Notes under the pieces: generated by a model
Database searches by the model: none
Seen by the model: only the letters and a program-made list of their open reading frames with translations
What the model was told of the DNA's origin: nothing
Assembly: GCA_913020155.1 (NCBI GenBank)
Contig: CAJWBA010000007.1
Span: forward strand, 1-64,000
From: an uncultured Flavobacteriales bacterium
GTDB taxonomy: Bacteria > Bacteroidota > Bacteroidia > Flavobacteriales > Flavobacteriaceae
Direction of reading: 5' to 3'
DNA length: 64,000 nt
Program-made: the position numbers and the translations under genes
In this document: piece by piece, positions 7,985-17,259 of the stretch
Position numbering within the stretch: position 1 is the stretch's first letter
Layout: the number at the start of each line of letters is the position of its first letter

Positions 7985-10434
7985 TGTGGATCAACATCTA
8001 CAGACACTCGAATACTCCGATAAGCCCCAATAGCCTCAAAGCTTTTTAAAGAAGAAGCCACAAAATCTTTTATTTTATTCCGACTTGAATTGTCCAAAAG
8101 CTTGATCAATAGTTGCTTGTGAAATAAATTACGAACACGTGAAATAGGTGGATCAACAGGACCCAAAACAAATCCCCGTAAGCTTAAATTCAAAGTATTT
8201 ACCAACCATTGAGAAGCCTGATCAACTTGATGATAATCTTTTGCTTTTAAGGTAATACGAATCAGTCTGTAAAATGGTGGATACAAATACTCCTTTCGCT
8301 CTTTGAGTTGAGTATTAAAAAAAGTCTCATAATCGTTACGAATAATCTGAGTTAAAACAGGATGATCTGGATTAAAGGTTTGAATCAAAACCCTGCCTTG
8401 ATCTTTTGAACGCCCCGATCTTCCAGCTACCTGAGAAAGCATCTGAAAACTTCGCTCATGAGCACGAAATTCGGGGAAATTAAGAAGTGGATCAGCATTT
8501 AAAACTCCGACCAAAGCCACATTCTTAAAATCCAATCCCTTGGTCAACATTTGTGTGCCAACCAAAATTTGAACCTCACCTTGAGTAAAAGATTCAATAA
8601 TATTATCAAAAGAACGCTTACCTCTTGTACTGTCCCAATCCATTCGAGCTACTTGAATCTCTGGAAACAAATCATTGACCTGTTCCTCGATTTGCTGAGT
8701 GCCCATACCTTTTACATTCAAACTGTTACTCCCACAAGCACTACAAGATGAAGGTTTAGCAATATTATATCCACAATAATGACAGCGCAATTGTTGGTTG
8801 TATTGATGATAAGTCAAGGTAACATCACAATTTGTACATTGAGGAATATGACCACAAGTAAAGCATTCCATAACGGGAGCATACCCCCTTCTGTTTTGAA
8901 ATAAAATTACTTGCTTTTTATTGTCCAAAACCTCTTGAATAGCACCTACTAACTCGTCTGAAAAAAATCCTTTCATTTCTTTTTTTCGACGGGCCTCTTT
9001 CAAATCAATACAATCGATCTTTGGCATCAAAACACCTCCAAAACGTTCTTTGAGTTGTGCATAGCCATATTTTTTTCGAGCAACGTTATAACGGGTCTCA
9101 ATGGCTGGTGTAGCTGAACCCAACAGAATTTTTGCTCCTTGTAATTTCCCCAAAACTATTGCAGAATCACGCGCTTGATATCTTGGTGAAGGATCAAATT
9201 GTTTGAAAGAACTTTCGTGCTCTTCATCCACAATAATAAGACCCAAATCTTTAAAGGGTAAAAAAATAGATGATCGAGCCCCAAGGATAATTTGAGCCTT
9301 CTCTTCTTTCTTTAAAATATTATTCCAGACCTCAACACGCTCGTGAACAGAAAACTTAGAATGATAAACCACTACCCTAGATCCAAACCGTTCTTGTAAG
9401 CGATGGAACATTTGAGAGGTTAGCGATATTTCGGGCAACAAATACAAAACTTGTTTTTCCTCATCCAGTATTTTTTCAATCATCTCAAAATAAACCTGGG
9501 TTTTCCCAGAAGAAGTAACTCCCTCTAAAAGAACAACGTCATGTTTACCAAATTCAGAATATAGAGTATCATAAACCTCTACTTGTTTTGAAGTCAATTC
9601 ATAGTCGTTTTTGAATTTTGAAGGTGCATAGGGAATCCTATCCTCCTCAAAAAAAGACTCCATCAAAATTCCCTTATCCAAAAGAGCTTTTAATGCTGAA
9701 CTTGAAGACCCCGTAATTTTTAATAACGAACTTACCTGAGTCCATTCCTCCAAATTTGACATCATACTGAATATCCCCAAAACCAATACACTTTGTTTTG
9801 GCGCTCTTTTCAAGCTTTCAAATAAAAGTGAAGAAGCAGAATCTGATCGATAATTTTCGGCTATTTGAACATAGCGAACACGTTTAGGCTTGAATTTTTC
9901 TTTTAGTTCTTGATACGAGTGAATTACCTCTTTCTTGATCAGAGATTGAATCAATGGAAAAATATTTTGACGTTCAACTATTTTACAAATTTCAGCGACT
10001 GTCAGAACATTATTGCCTTCCAAAGCCTCACATACTAAATACTCCTCGTCGGAAAGTAAATCCGATGCAATTTCAACTTCTGTATCCTTTCGAACCAAAG
10101 TTTCACTTGTTAAAATTAAGGCTGACGGGAGGGCTGCTTTTAATATTGAACCCATTGAACACAAATAATAGGACGACATCCATTCCCATAACTTCAATTG
10201 CTGTTGTGTTACTATTGCGTGGTCATCTAAAATAACTTCAATAGTTTTGGGCTCATAGGTCTGGGGAGCAACTTGATGCTTACCCAACACAATACCGGTG
10301 TACATCTTATTTTTACCAAAAGGAACCCCAACTCGAAACCCAGGACTCAAAAATTTAAATTCCTTTTTACTTACCCAATAGGTAAAAGGCTTTGGTAAAG
10401 GCAAAGGAATCAATACATCAATAAAAAATTGCAT
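7981..10434 (-). CDS. priA: Primosomal protein N' (replication restart helicase PriA)
   Basis: An 817-aa superfamily 2 DNA helicase that restarts stalled replication forks. An N-terminal 3'-DNA-binding domain (FFIDVLIPLPLPKPFTYWV) precedes the helicase core. The core has a Walker A (LLEGVTSSGKTQVYFEM), a Walker B box (IIVDEEHESSFKQ) and a later QVAGRSGRSKDQGRVLIQT motif. Between them is the Zn-binding insert with eight Cys in CxxC pairs (CFTCGHIPQCTNC, CHYCGY, CSACG). The C-terminal domain is complete. It sits 10 bp downstream of yihY on the same strand, so the two are probably co-transcribed. Its 3' end overlaps the LytTR gene by 4 bp. Confidence 0.97.
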   Translation of the reverse strand: MQFFIDVLIPLPLPKPFTYWVSKKEFKFLSPGFRVGVPFGKNKMYTGIVLGKHQVAPQTYEPKTIEVILDDHAIVTQQQLKLWEWMSSYYLCSMGSILKAALPSALILTSETLVRKDTEVEIASDLLSDEEYLVCEALEGNNVLTVAEICKIVERQNIFPLIQSLIKKEVIHSYQELKEKFKPKRVRYVQIAENYRSDSASSLLFESLKRAPKQSVLVLGIFSMMSNLEEWTQVSSLLKITGSSSSALKALLDKGILMESFFEEDRIPYAPSKFKNDYELTSKQVEVYDTLYSEFGKHDVVLLEGVTSSGKTQVYFEMIEKILDEEKQVLYLLPEISLTSQMFHRLQERFGSRVVVYHSKFSVHERVEVWNNILKKEEKAQIILGARSSIFLPFKDLGLIIVDEEHESSFKQFDPSPRYQARDSAIVLGKLQGAKILLGSATPAIETRYNVARKKYGYAQLKERFGGVLMPKIDCIDLKEARRKKEMKGFFSDELVGAIQEVLDNKKQVILFQNRRGYAPVMECFTCGHIPQCTNCDVTLTYHQYNQQLRCHYCGYNIAKPSSCSACGSNSLNVKGMGTQQIEEQVNDLFPEIQVARMDWDSTRGKRSFDNIIESFTQGEVQILVGTQMLTKGLDFKNVALVGVLNADPLLNFPEFRAHERSFQMLSQVAGRSGRSKDQGRVLIQTFNPDHPVLTQIIRNDYETFFNTQLKERKEYLYPPFYRLIRITLKAKDYHQVDQASQWLVNTLNLSLRGFVLGPVDPPISRVRNLFHKQLLIKLLDNSSRNKIKDFVASSLKSFEAIGAYRSIRVSVDVDPH

Positions 10435-10444
10435 GAGTTGAATC

Positions 10445-11368
10445 TTAAGTATCTGAGGAATTAGCTTTGGGTTGTTTTTTCAACTTGTTCAAAGTAGCAT
10501 TAAGCTCAAAACCCAAGAGTAATAGAGTTGAATTGATCCAAATGTACAACATGAATAAAAGTAGGGCACCAATAGAACCATACAATTGATTGTAATTAGA
10601 AAAACGATCAACATAAATCCCAAAAAGATAAGTACTTGTAATCAACAAAAAAGTAGTCATAAACGCTCCAGGTGAAAAGAATCGCGTTTTTCTACCCTCA
10701 ACAGTTCCAAAATAATACAAAACAGCGATAGAAAAATAGGCCATAATTACAAAAAAGAAAATTTGACCAACTCGAATCCAATTAATAGTATTTGGAAGTA
10801 GGTTTTGTAAATTCTTTAAAAAGTAAAGCTCAAACAAAATAAAAACTGCAACTGCAACCAACAAAAGAAAAGCCAATAAAATTCCTACCCCAACCGAAAT
10901 TAAATATTGCTTAAAAAAATTGCGGGTAAGATCCACATGATACGATTCCTCAAAACTTGCGAAAATTGCATTTACACCATTAGCAGTAAGAAAAATGGAT
11001 AAAATAAATACAGATGAAAGCAATCCTCCTCTAGGTTTACTTTGAATATCTTCAAATATTGATGAGAAAAAAATGTGGGTCTCTTTAGGAAGTAAAGTTT
11101 CTATAAACTCCAGCAAAACACCATCGAAATTAAGGAACGGAACAAAAGGTATTAAGTTTAATACAAAAAGCAAAAATGGAAATAATGCCATAAAAAAACT
11201 AAACGAAATACTCCCTGCTCGAGCAGAAAATGCTCCTCGAATAATTCCAAGTAAATACATCTCAATCAGGTTGTAAAAAGAAAAACCACTTGTACCTGGC
11301 AACTTTACAAGTTCAAGAGCCTTGACAACTTCTCTGATTACTGGTGTCTTTTTTGATTTTTCTTTCAT
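10445..11368 (-). CDS. YihY/BrkB-family inner membrane protein
   Basis: A 307-aa polytopic membrane protein of the YihY/virulence factor BrkB (formerly rbn) family. It has about six hydrophobic helices between residues 45 and 290, and family phrases such as GSISFSFFMALFPFLLFVLNLIP and LYGSIGALLLFMLYIWINSTLLLLG. The old RNase BN assignment for this family is known to be wrong, and the transport or structural role is unknown. It is probably the first gene of a yihY-priA transcript; a -7 box (TATTTTTG) lies just upstream. Confidence 0.9.
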   Translation of the reverse strand: MKEKSKKTPVIREVVKALELVKLPGTSGFSFYNLIEMYLLGIIRGAFSARAGSISFSFFMALFPFLLFVLNLIPFVPFLNFDGVLLEFIETLLPKETHIFFSSIFEDIQSKPRGGLLSSVFILSIFLTANGVNAIFASFEESYHVDLTRNFFKQYLISVGVGILLAFLLLVAVAVFILFELYFLKNLQNLLPNTINWIRVGQIFFFVIMAYFSIAVLYYFGTVEGRKTRFFSPGAFMTTFLLITSTYLFGIYVDRFSNYNQLYGSIGALLLFMLYIWINSTLLLLGFELNATLNKLKKQPKANSSDT

Positions 11369-11378
11369 GTAGATACAT

Positions 11379-11386
11379 CAAAAATA
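11379..11386 (-). promoter_or_regulatory. -7 promoter box upstream of yihY
   Basis: TATTTTTG on the minus strand fits TAnnTTTG and lies 11 bp before the ATG. No TTG is present at the right distance, so only the -7 element is supported. Confidence 0.4.
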
Positions 11387-11492
11387 CTAATACACAATCA
11401 ACTTTAATACAGTTCTGTCTATTTTTTAAAAAAGTAAGCTGTTTTGAAGGTTAAGAACATAAATCTGTAAGGAATTTTTGTACTTTTAACCC

Positions 11493-11966
11493 ATGGAAAT
11501 ACAAGTAATTTGCATCGGAAAAACAGATGATATTGAATCGCGGAAAATAATTTCTAACTATGAAAATCGATTAAAACATTATGTCAAATTTAACTTCCTG
11601 TACCTTCCAGACCTAAAAGAAACTAAAAATCTTTCACAAGAACAGCAAAAAGCAAAAGAGGCTCTCTTGATTGAAAAGCAACTAAAAACTTCTGATGTTG
11701 TAATTTTATTGGATGAAAATGGAAAACAATTTTCATCGGTAAACTTTTCTGAATTTTTGAATAAGAAAATGAGTTCAGGCTGCAAAAGTTTAGTTTTTAT
11801 CATAGGGGGAGCCTATGGTTTAGCTCAAACCTTACACCAAAAATATGTTTTCAAAATTTCTTTATCCAAAATGACATTTTCTCATCAAATGATTCGCTTG
11901 CTATTTGTTGAGCAATTGTATCGTGCCAATACTATTCTAAAAAACGAACCCTATCATCATCGCTAA
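11493..11966 (+). CDS. rlmH: 23S rRNA (pseudouridine1915-N3)-methyltransferase RlmH
   Basis: A 157-aa SPOUT-fold methyltransferase acting on the 70S ribosome at helix 69 of 23S rRNA. The C-terminal trefoil-knot signatures are complete: FIIGGAYGLAQTLHQK (SAM-binding loop), KMTFSHQMIRLLFVEQLYRA and the terminal NEPYHHR. The start ATG is close behind a TACTTTTA -7-like box, giving a very short leader. It is followed 3 bp later by rdgB, so the two form an operon. Confidence 0.96.
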   Translation: MEIQVICIGKTDDIESRKIISNYENRLKHYVKFNFLYLPDLKETKNLSQEQQKAKEALLIEKQLKTSDVVILLDENGKQFSSVNFSEFLNKKMSSGCKSLVFIIGGAYGLAQTLHQKYVFKISLSKMTFSHQMIRLLFVEQLYRANTILKNEPYHHR

Positions 11967-11969
11967 AAC

Positions 11970-12572
11970 ATGAAACAAAAACTCATTTTCGCAACACACA
12001 ATCCAAATAAGATAAAAGAAATTCAAGAATTGATTCCCCCTGAAATTGACCTCCTCAGCTTAAAAGACATCAATTGCATTGAAGATATTGAAGAAACAGG
12101 AACTACTTTAGAAGAAAATGCTAAAATAAAAGTAGACTACATCAAAAATAAATACGGTTACGACTGCTTTGCCGACGATTCAGGATTAGAAGTTGATGCT
12201 CTTGATGGAGCTCCTGGAGTGTATTCGGCTCGATACGCTGGATCAGAAAAGAACAATGAAAAAAACATTCAAAAAGTATGGGAAAATCTTTTCGATAAAG
12301 AAGAAAAAAATGCGCAATTCAAAACAGTAATCGCAGCAAATATTAACGGAAAAGAATTTCTTTGTGAAGGTAAAATTAGAGGTACCATAATTGATAAAAA
12401 AAGGGGTACAGGTGGATTTGGTTATGATCCCATTTTTATACCAGAGGGCCATTCAAAAACCTTTGCCGAGTTGGGTAAGGAGGTTAAAAATAAAATTAGT
12501 CATCGAGCAAAAGCATTCACTGTTTTTTTAAACAACTTAAAACAGTCTCAAAGGGTGAAAATTAAAGAGTAA
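11970..12572 (+). CDS. rdgB: Non-canonical purine NTP pyrophosphatase (RdgB/HAM1)
   Basis: A 200-aa house-cleaning enzyme that hydrolyses dITP, ITP and XTP to monophosphates and so prevents their incorporation into DNA and RNA. The substrate loop FATHNPNKIKEI, the metal and base site FADDSGLEVDALDGAPGVYS and the C-terminal GTGGFGYDPIFIPEGHSKTF are intact. It starts 3 bp after rlmH and is probably co-transcribed. The last residues (QRVKIKE) are a short basic tail. Confidence 0.96.
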   Translation: MKQKLIFATHNPNKIKEIQELIPPEIDLLSLKDINCIEDIEETGTTLEENAKIKVDYIKNKYGYDCFADDSGLEVDALDGAPGVYSARYAGSEKNNEKNIQKVWENLFDKEEKNAQFKTVIAANINGKEFLCEGKIRGTIIDKKRGTGGFGYDPIFIPEGHSKTFAELGKEVKNKISHRAKAFTVFLNNLKQSQRVKIKE

Positions 12573-12602
12573 ATAAAGAAACATTTACTCGATTATTAAC
12601 AG

Positions 12603-12610
12603 TACCTTTG
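12603..12610 (+). promoter_or_regulatory. -7 promoter box of the DEAD-box gene
   Basis: TACCTTTG fits TAnnTTTG and ends 5 bp before the ATG, so transcription would start at or next to the start codon. A -33 TTG is not clear. Confidence 0.45.
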
Positions 12611-12615
12611 CAACA

Positions 12616-14475
12616 ATGACAACATTTTACGACCTTGGTCTGAACAAAGCCTTGTTACAGGCTGTAGAAGACATGGGATTTGAACACCCATCCGAAGTTC
12701 AAGAAAAAGCAATTCCCATCCTACTTGAAAAGGAAACTGATATTGTTTCTTTGGCACAAACAGGGACAGGAAAAACCGCAGCATTTGGTTTTCCAATGCT
12801 TCAAAAAATAGATGTAAAAAGTAGAAGCACACAAGGGCTAATTCTATCTCCCACTCGAGAACTCTGTTTACAAATAACCCAAGAACTCAAAAACTATTCT
12901 AAGCACATGAAAGGTGTAAATGTAGTCGCTATTTATGGTGGTGCAAGTATTACCGATCAAGCTAAAGCAGTAAAAAAAGGGGCGCAAATATTAGTAGCCA
13001 CCCCAGGTCGTATGCAAGACATGATTCGCAGAAAACTCGTTAATATATCAAAAATTGAATACTGTGTTTTAGACGAAGCTGATGAAATGCTCAACATGGG
13101 TTTTTTTGAGGACATTACTGAAATTCTTTCTCACACACCTGAAGACAAGAGTACCTGGCTTTTTTCGGCAACCATGCCAAAAGAAGTTTCTGTAATTGCA
13201 AAGAAATTCATGCACAACCCCGAAGAAATTACTGTGGGTTCAAGAAATGCAGGGACAAAAAATGTAAGTCATGAATATTATAAAGTAAGTGGAAGAGATC
13301 GCTATCCAGCACTCAGGCGTCTTGCAGATGCGCACCCTGATATTTTCTCCGTAATTTTTTGTAGAACCAAACGAGATACCCAAAATGTAGCCGAAAAACT
13401 TATTGAAGACGGATACAGTGCAGGTGCTCTTCACGGAGACTTGAGCCAGAACCAAAGAGATATGGTTATGAAGTCATTCCGAAACAAACAGATTCAAATG
13501 TTGGTTGCCACAGACGTTGCCGCCCGTGGAATCGACGTTGATAATATCACTCATGTGATTAATTATCAATTACCAGACGAGATAGAAACCTACACACATA
13601 GAAGCGGCCGAACCGGTCGAGCTGGGAATCAAGGGGTTTCCATGATAATTGTTACCCAAAGTGAATCGCGAAAAATCCGTTCAATTGAGAAGATTATTCA
13701 AGCAAAAATTGAATTGAAAAAAATTCCTAGCGGGATAGAAATTTGTGAAACTCAATTGTACTCCTTAGCTCAAAAAATAAAAAACACAGAAGTAAACGAG
13801 GAAATTTTTAATTACCTCCCAAAAGTGGAAGATGAACTAAACGAGTTAACCAAAGAAGAGCTCATTCAACGACTAGTATCTGTCGAGTTTGCCCGCTTCC
13901 ATAATTATTACAAAAAAGCCAAGGACCTCAATAGTAAATTTGAAGACAATACCTCGGAAGGTGAAAAACACAACAAAAAAGATACAACCCGCTACTTCAT
14001 CAATGTTGGAGAACGCGATAATTACAATTGGGCTAATCTCAAAGACTTCATAAAAGAAACTTTAGAAATTGGAAAAGATGACGTCTTTCATGTTGATGTG
14101 ATGGAAAGTTTTTCTTTTTTCAATACCCACAACAGCTTTAAGGAAAAAGTTCTTGAAAAATTCACTGATTTTCAACTTGATGGACGTTTCATTAATGTTG
14201 AAGTTTCAGAAAAAGGACCAAGAGGTAGAGGCAACGGCGGAGGTAAAAGACGAAGCTATAGTAAAGATGAAGGTTCTAAAAGGAAATTCAAGGGCTCTAG
14301 AGATTCGGGAGGAAGTTATGATAAAAGTAAACGCAGAAGCTTTGTCAGCAATCCTGATCACAAAAACAAAGATCGTAATGGATCTTCTTCCAGAAGATCA
14401 AATTCTGGTTCAAAATCAACTTATGGCGCAAAAGGTAATAAACCAGGTGGATTTGGTCGTAGGTCAAGAACTTAA
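12616..14475 (+). CDS. DEAD-box ATP-dependent RNA helicase with DbpA-like C-terminal domain
   Basis: A 619-aa RNA helicase. All core motifs are present: Q motif (FEHPSEVQEKAIP), I (AQTGTGKT), Ia (PTRELCLQI), II (DEADEM), III (SAT), IV-VI (ATDVAARGIDVDNITHV, HRSGRTGRAG). After a linker (380-465), residues about 470-545 resemble the DbpA/CsdA RNA-binding domain (RYFINVGERDNYNWANLKDFI). The last ~70 residues are a disordered Arg/Gly/Ser/Lys tail, as in DeaD/CshA-type proteins. Probable roles are ribosome assembly and mRNA remodelling, especially in the cold. The exact subfamily (DeaD or DbpA) is uncertain. It starts almost on top of its -7 box, so its leader is minimal. Confidence 0.94.
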   Translation: MTTFYDLGLNKALLQAVEDMGFEHPSEVQEKAIPILLEKETDIVSLAQTGTGKTAAFGFPMLQKIDVKSRSTQGLILSPTRELCLQITQELKNYSKHMKGVNVVAIYGGASITDQAKAVKKGAQILVATPGRMQDMIRRKLVNISKIEYCVLDEADEMLNMGFFEDITEILSHTPEDKSTWLFSATMPKEVSVIAKKFMHNPEEITVGSRNAGTKNVSHEYYKVSGRDRYPALRRLADAHPDIFSVIFCRTKRDTQNVAEKLIEDGYSAGALHGDLSQNQRDMVMKSFRNKQIQMLVATDVAARGIDVDNITHVINYQLPDEIETYTHRSGRTGRAGNQGVSMIIVTQSESRKIRSIEKIIQAKIELKKIPSGIEICETQLYSLAQKIKNTEVNEEIFNYLPKVEDELNELTKEELIQRLVSVEFARFHNYYKKAKDLNSKFEDNTSEGEKHNKKDTTRYFINVGERDNYNWANLKDFIKETLEIGKDDVFHVDVMESFSFFNTHNSFKEKVLEKFTDFQLDGRFINVEVSEKGPRGRGNGGGKRRSYSKDEGSKRKFKGSRDSGGSYDKSKRRSFVSNPDHKNKDRNGSSSRRSNSGSKSTYGAKGNKPGGFGRRSRT

Positions 14476-14511
14476 ATACTTTATTAATTTTCTAACAAAT
14501 TAAAGTATTTA
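14473..14511 (+). terminator. AT-rich inverted repeat after the DEAD-box gene (possible terminator)
   Basis: TAAATACTTTA and TAAAGTATTTA form an 11-bp perfect inverted repeat separated by 17 nt. It starts at the stop codon. No T-run follows, so terminator function is uncertain. Confidence 0.35.
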
Positions 14512-14535
14512 CCGAAAGCAAAAACTTTTTCTTGC

Positions 14536-14543
14536 TACTTTTG
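14536..14543 (+). promoter_or_regulatory. -7 promoter box of the carboxypeptidase-regulatory-like gene
   Basis: TACTTTTG matches TAnnTTTG and ends only 4 bp before the ATG, implying a leaderless or nearly leaderless mRNA if it is used. Confidence 0.45.
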
Positions 14544-14547
14544 TTTT

Positions 14548-15324
14548 ATGAGTATTAAATTTTACATATTAATTTTCACCCTATCTACACTTTACTCGAC
14601 TGTTGTTGTTGCACAAGAAAATGAGCGTCTAATTCTCAAAGGAATTGTAGAAAACGAGATCACTAAAATTACAATGAATGGGGTTCATGTACTCAATCTC
14701 AATTCAATTGTAGGAACAACTTCTGATGAACAAGGTGTTTTCGAAATTGAAGCTAAGGCTAAAGACACCCTTTATTTTTCTTATTTGGGGTTCAAGCCTT
14801 TCAAAGTTGCTGTCACCGAAGACATGTTGAAATTTCAAAACCCAAAATTCAAGCTAACTGTCTTAGCCTTTGCTCTGGAGGAGGTCGTTTTACGACCTTA
14901 TCAACTTACGGGCTATTTGGATATTGATGTTAAAAATGTTCCGCTTAACCCAGCTGGTAGATACAACATTCAGGGACTCCCCTCTGGAGGTTATGAGGCT
15001 GGAAACAGAAATAGGTCTTCAATTGCTAAAGCTGTAGGAGCGCTTTTCAATCCAGCTGATTTTTTGTATAATCTTTTTGGTAAAAATCCAGCTCAGATGA
15101 GAAAACTCAAAAAAATAAGAGCAGATGATGAAATCAAAAACTTATTGGTCTCAAAATTTGACCGAGAGGTATTGATTCAACTTCTCGGGATCAATCGAGT
15201 CAATCTCGAGGAGATCTTGCGAAACTGCAATTACTCAAAAGCGTTTATCTTGGAAGCAAACGATTTGCAAATTTTGGAGGCAATAAGCGGATGTTACGAA
15301 GAATTTAAAGTTCTTCAACTCTAA
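14548..15324 (+). CDS. Carboxypeptidase-regulatory-like domain protein, secreted
   Basis: A 258-aa exported protein. A signal peptide (about residues 1-22, ending VVVAQ) precedes a CarboxypepD_reg-like beta-sandwich (about 28-110: MNGVHVLNLNSIVGTTSDEQG, LYFSYLGFKPF). This fold is common in Bacteroidota outer-membrane and periplasmic proteins. The rest (115-258) has no recognised catalytic motif and includes a helical segment rich in charged residues (AQMRKLKKIRADDEIKNLL). There is no TonB plug or barrel, so it is not a receptor. It is a single gene with its own promoter box, followed by the decayed gene before purB. The function is unknown. Confidence 0.75.
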   Translation: MSIKFYILIFTLSTLYSTVVVAQENERLILKGIVENEITKITMNGVHVLNLNSIVGTTSDEQGVFEIEAKAKDTLYFSYLGFKPFKVAVTEDMLKFQNPKFKLTVLAFALEEVVLRPYQLTGYLDIDVKNVPLNPAGRYNIQGLPSGGYEAGNRNRSSIAKAVGALFNPADFLYNLFGKNPAQMRKLKKIRADDEIKNLLVSKFDREVLIQLLGINRVNLEEILRNCNYSKAFILEANDLQILEAISGCYEEFKVLQL

Positions 15325-15328
15325 TGTA

Positions 15329-15868
15329 ATGAAAACGTGAAATCTTAAAGAAGATTTGCTTTCGTGCTATACCTAAATAAAAGATCCAGAAAAGAGGTTT
15401 AACTTATCAAAAAGCATCCAAAATTAATTAAAGATCTCCTTGAACTTGCTTTTTCAAAAAACAAAACAGGGAAAACATTCCTACTTCCCGGGTACTAGAC
15501 CGATTAGTCCTAAAAGAATGGTACATTTATTTTGCTTATTATTTTGAAAAAATCATGTAATTATTTAAACATCAAATCCGCGAAAGTAAACGACGTCCAT
15601 TTGCAAAACTTTTGTAGCACCACTTTAAAATAACCCAAAACAGAGAGCAGGTGAATTAAAAAACAATAGATCTAATTATCGAGAACTGTTTCGATACCTT
15701 ACTGAAAGCTAAAAAAGTAGCCCAAAAGGATTTGTTATTAAAACACTGGTTTATTTCAAAAATCATCGAGAATGGATGTCACCAGAATTGAAAGCATACA
15801 TCCAAAAAGAGCTTCCAAACAGCTCTGCTGCACTTAAATCAACCCTAAGACAAATCATGTCTTTTTGA
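15329..15868 (+). pseudogene. Decayed HEAT-like conserved gene upstream of purB
   Basis: No ORF of 60 aa remains, but pieces in three frames read in order as one protein. They are LIKKHPKLIKDLLELAFSKN, then VLDRLVLKEWYIYFAYYFEK, FKHQIRESKRRPFAKLL, DLIIENCFDTLLKAKKVAQK, and last NHREWMSPELKAYIQKELPN, ending in TGA at 15866. Lesions seen are TGA at 15338 (codon 4 of a possible ATG at 15329), TAA at 15558, TAG at 15615, TAA at 15657, and at least two frameshifts (about 15450-15483 and 15735-15743). The pieces resemble, from memory, a ~190-aa helical-repeat protein often found just before purB in Flavobacteriia. The intact relatives have unknown function. Several independent lesions make sequencing error unlikely. 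Confidence 0.75.
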
Positions 15869-15915
15869 TTTCTATTTAACCGAAGAGCCGTATCTTTACT
15901 TTTTAATTTCAATTT

Positions 15916-17259
15916 ATGAAACTCAACACGCTAAATGCAATTTCTCCAGTAGATGGTCGCTACAGAGGAAAGACCAAAAACCTTTCCCCTTTCTTTTCAG
16001 AAGAAGCGCTAATCAAATACCGAGTTCGGGTTGAAATAGAATACTTCATTGCGCTCTGTGAACTTCCCTTGCCTCAACTGAAGTCATTCAATCCATCTCT
16101 GTTCGAGGAATTACGCTCAATTTACCAGCATTTTTCAGAAGACGACGCCCTTGAAATTAAGGAAATTGAAAAAATAACAAATCACGACGTTAAAGCTGTC
16201 GAGTATTTCATAAAAAAAGAATTTGATAAACTTCAATTACAAGACTACAAAGAGTTTATCCACTTTGGCTTAACTTCTCAGGACATCAACAACACTGCCA
16301 TTCCAATATCCATCAAAGAAGCCCTTGAAAAAGTGTATTTACCAGAATTGGAGAGCTTAGTTGAGGTGTTAAAAGCACTGGCTGAAGAATACAAAGAAGT
16401 TTCCCTTTTGGCTCGAACACATGGGCAACCAGCCTCTCCAACTCGTTTGGGAAAAGAAATTGATGTATTCATTAACCGTTTGGAACATCAAACAAAAAGT
16501 TTACTCTCCGTACCCCACGCAGCTAAATTTGGTGGAGCAACAGGGAATTTCAATGCACACCATATTGCATATCCAGAAACAAATTGGAAAAATTTTGGAA
16601 CTCATTTTGTCGAAGACAGTTTGGGGCTGCATCACTCCTACCCTACAACTCAAATAGAACACTACGATTATTTTGCAGCTTTATGTGACGGGCTCAAAAG
16701 AATCAACACCATAATCATAGATCTAGATCGAGATTTTTGGACTTACATTTCGATGGATTATTTCAAACAAAAAATTCTTGAAGGAGAAGTTGGCTCTTCT
16801 GCAATGCCTCACAAAGTAAACCCTATTGATTTTGAAAACTCAGAAGGGAATTTAGGCATTGCCAATACACTTTTCGAGTATTTTGCTAGTAAACTACCTT
16901 TATCCCGGCTTCAAAGAGACCTCACAGACAGTACTGTTTTAAGAAATATTGGTGTACCCTTTGGTCATACTATGATTGCTTTTCAATCCACCCAAAAGGG
17001 ATTGAACAAACTTCTTTTGAATCCCCAGAAAATTGAAGAAGACTTAAGCTCAAACTGGGCGATAGTTGCAGAAGCAATCCAAACCATATTGAGACGTGAA
17101 GGATACCCAAATCCTTACGAAGCACTCAAAGTAGTAACTCGAACAAATCAAGAAATAAACCAAGAGTCTCTCCACACTTTTATCAATGGTCTTGAAATTG
17201 ACACTAAAATTAAAGCTGAATTAAAAAAGATTACCCCATTCAATTACACGGGAATCTAA
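15916..17259 (+). CDS. purB: Adenylosuccinate lyase
   Basis: A 447-aa fumarase/aspartase-superfamily lyase acting twice in purine synthesis: SAICAR to AICAR, and adenylosuccinate to AMP. The superfamily signature GSSAMPHKVNPIDFENSEGN holds the mobile catalytic-Ser loop. LARTHGQPASPTRLGKE and FGLTSQDINNTA are the other conserved regions. It resembles the E. coli-type enzyme in sequence and length (~456 aa). The stop overlaps the convergent DUF4252 gene by 4 bp. A decayed gene occupies the space just upstream. Confidence 0.97.
   Translation: MKLNTLNAISPVDGRYRGKTKNLSPFFSEEALIKYRVRVEIEYFIALCELPLPQLKSFNPSLFEELRSIYQHFSEDDALEIKEIEKITNHDVKAVEYFIKKEFDKLQLQDYKEFIHFGLTSQDINNTAIPISIKEALEKVYLPELESLVEVLKALAEEYKEVSLLARTHGQPASPTRLGKEIDVFINRLEHQTKSLLSVPHAAKFGGATGNFNAHHIAYPETNWKNFGTHFVEDSLGLHHSYPTTQIEHYDYFAALCDGLKRINTIIIDLDRDFWTYISMDYFKQKILEGEVGSSAMPHKVNPIDFENSEGNLGIANTLFEYFASKLPLSRLQRDLTDSTVLRNIGVPFGHTMIAFQSTQKGLNKLLLNPQKIEEDLSSNWAIVAEAIQTILRREGYPNPYEALKVVTRTNQEINQESLHTFINGLEIDTKIKAELKKITPFNYTGI

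Noticed and set aside
14153-14503. 116-aa ORF in another frame at the end of the DEAD-box gene
   Set aside because: It lies within the Arg/Gly/Ser-rich tail of the helicase; its composition reflects that low-complexity DNA and no family is recognised.
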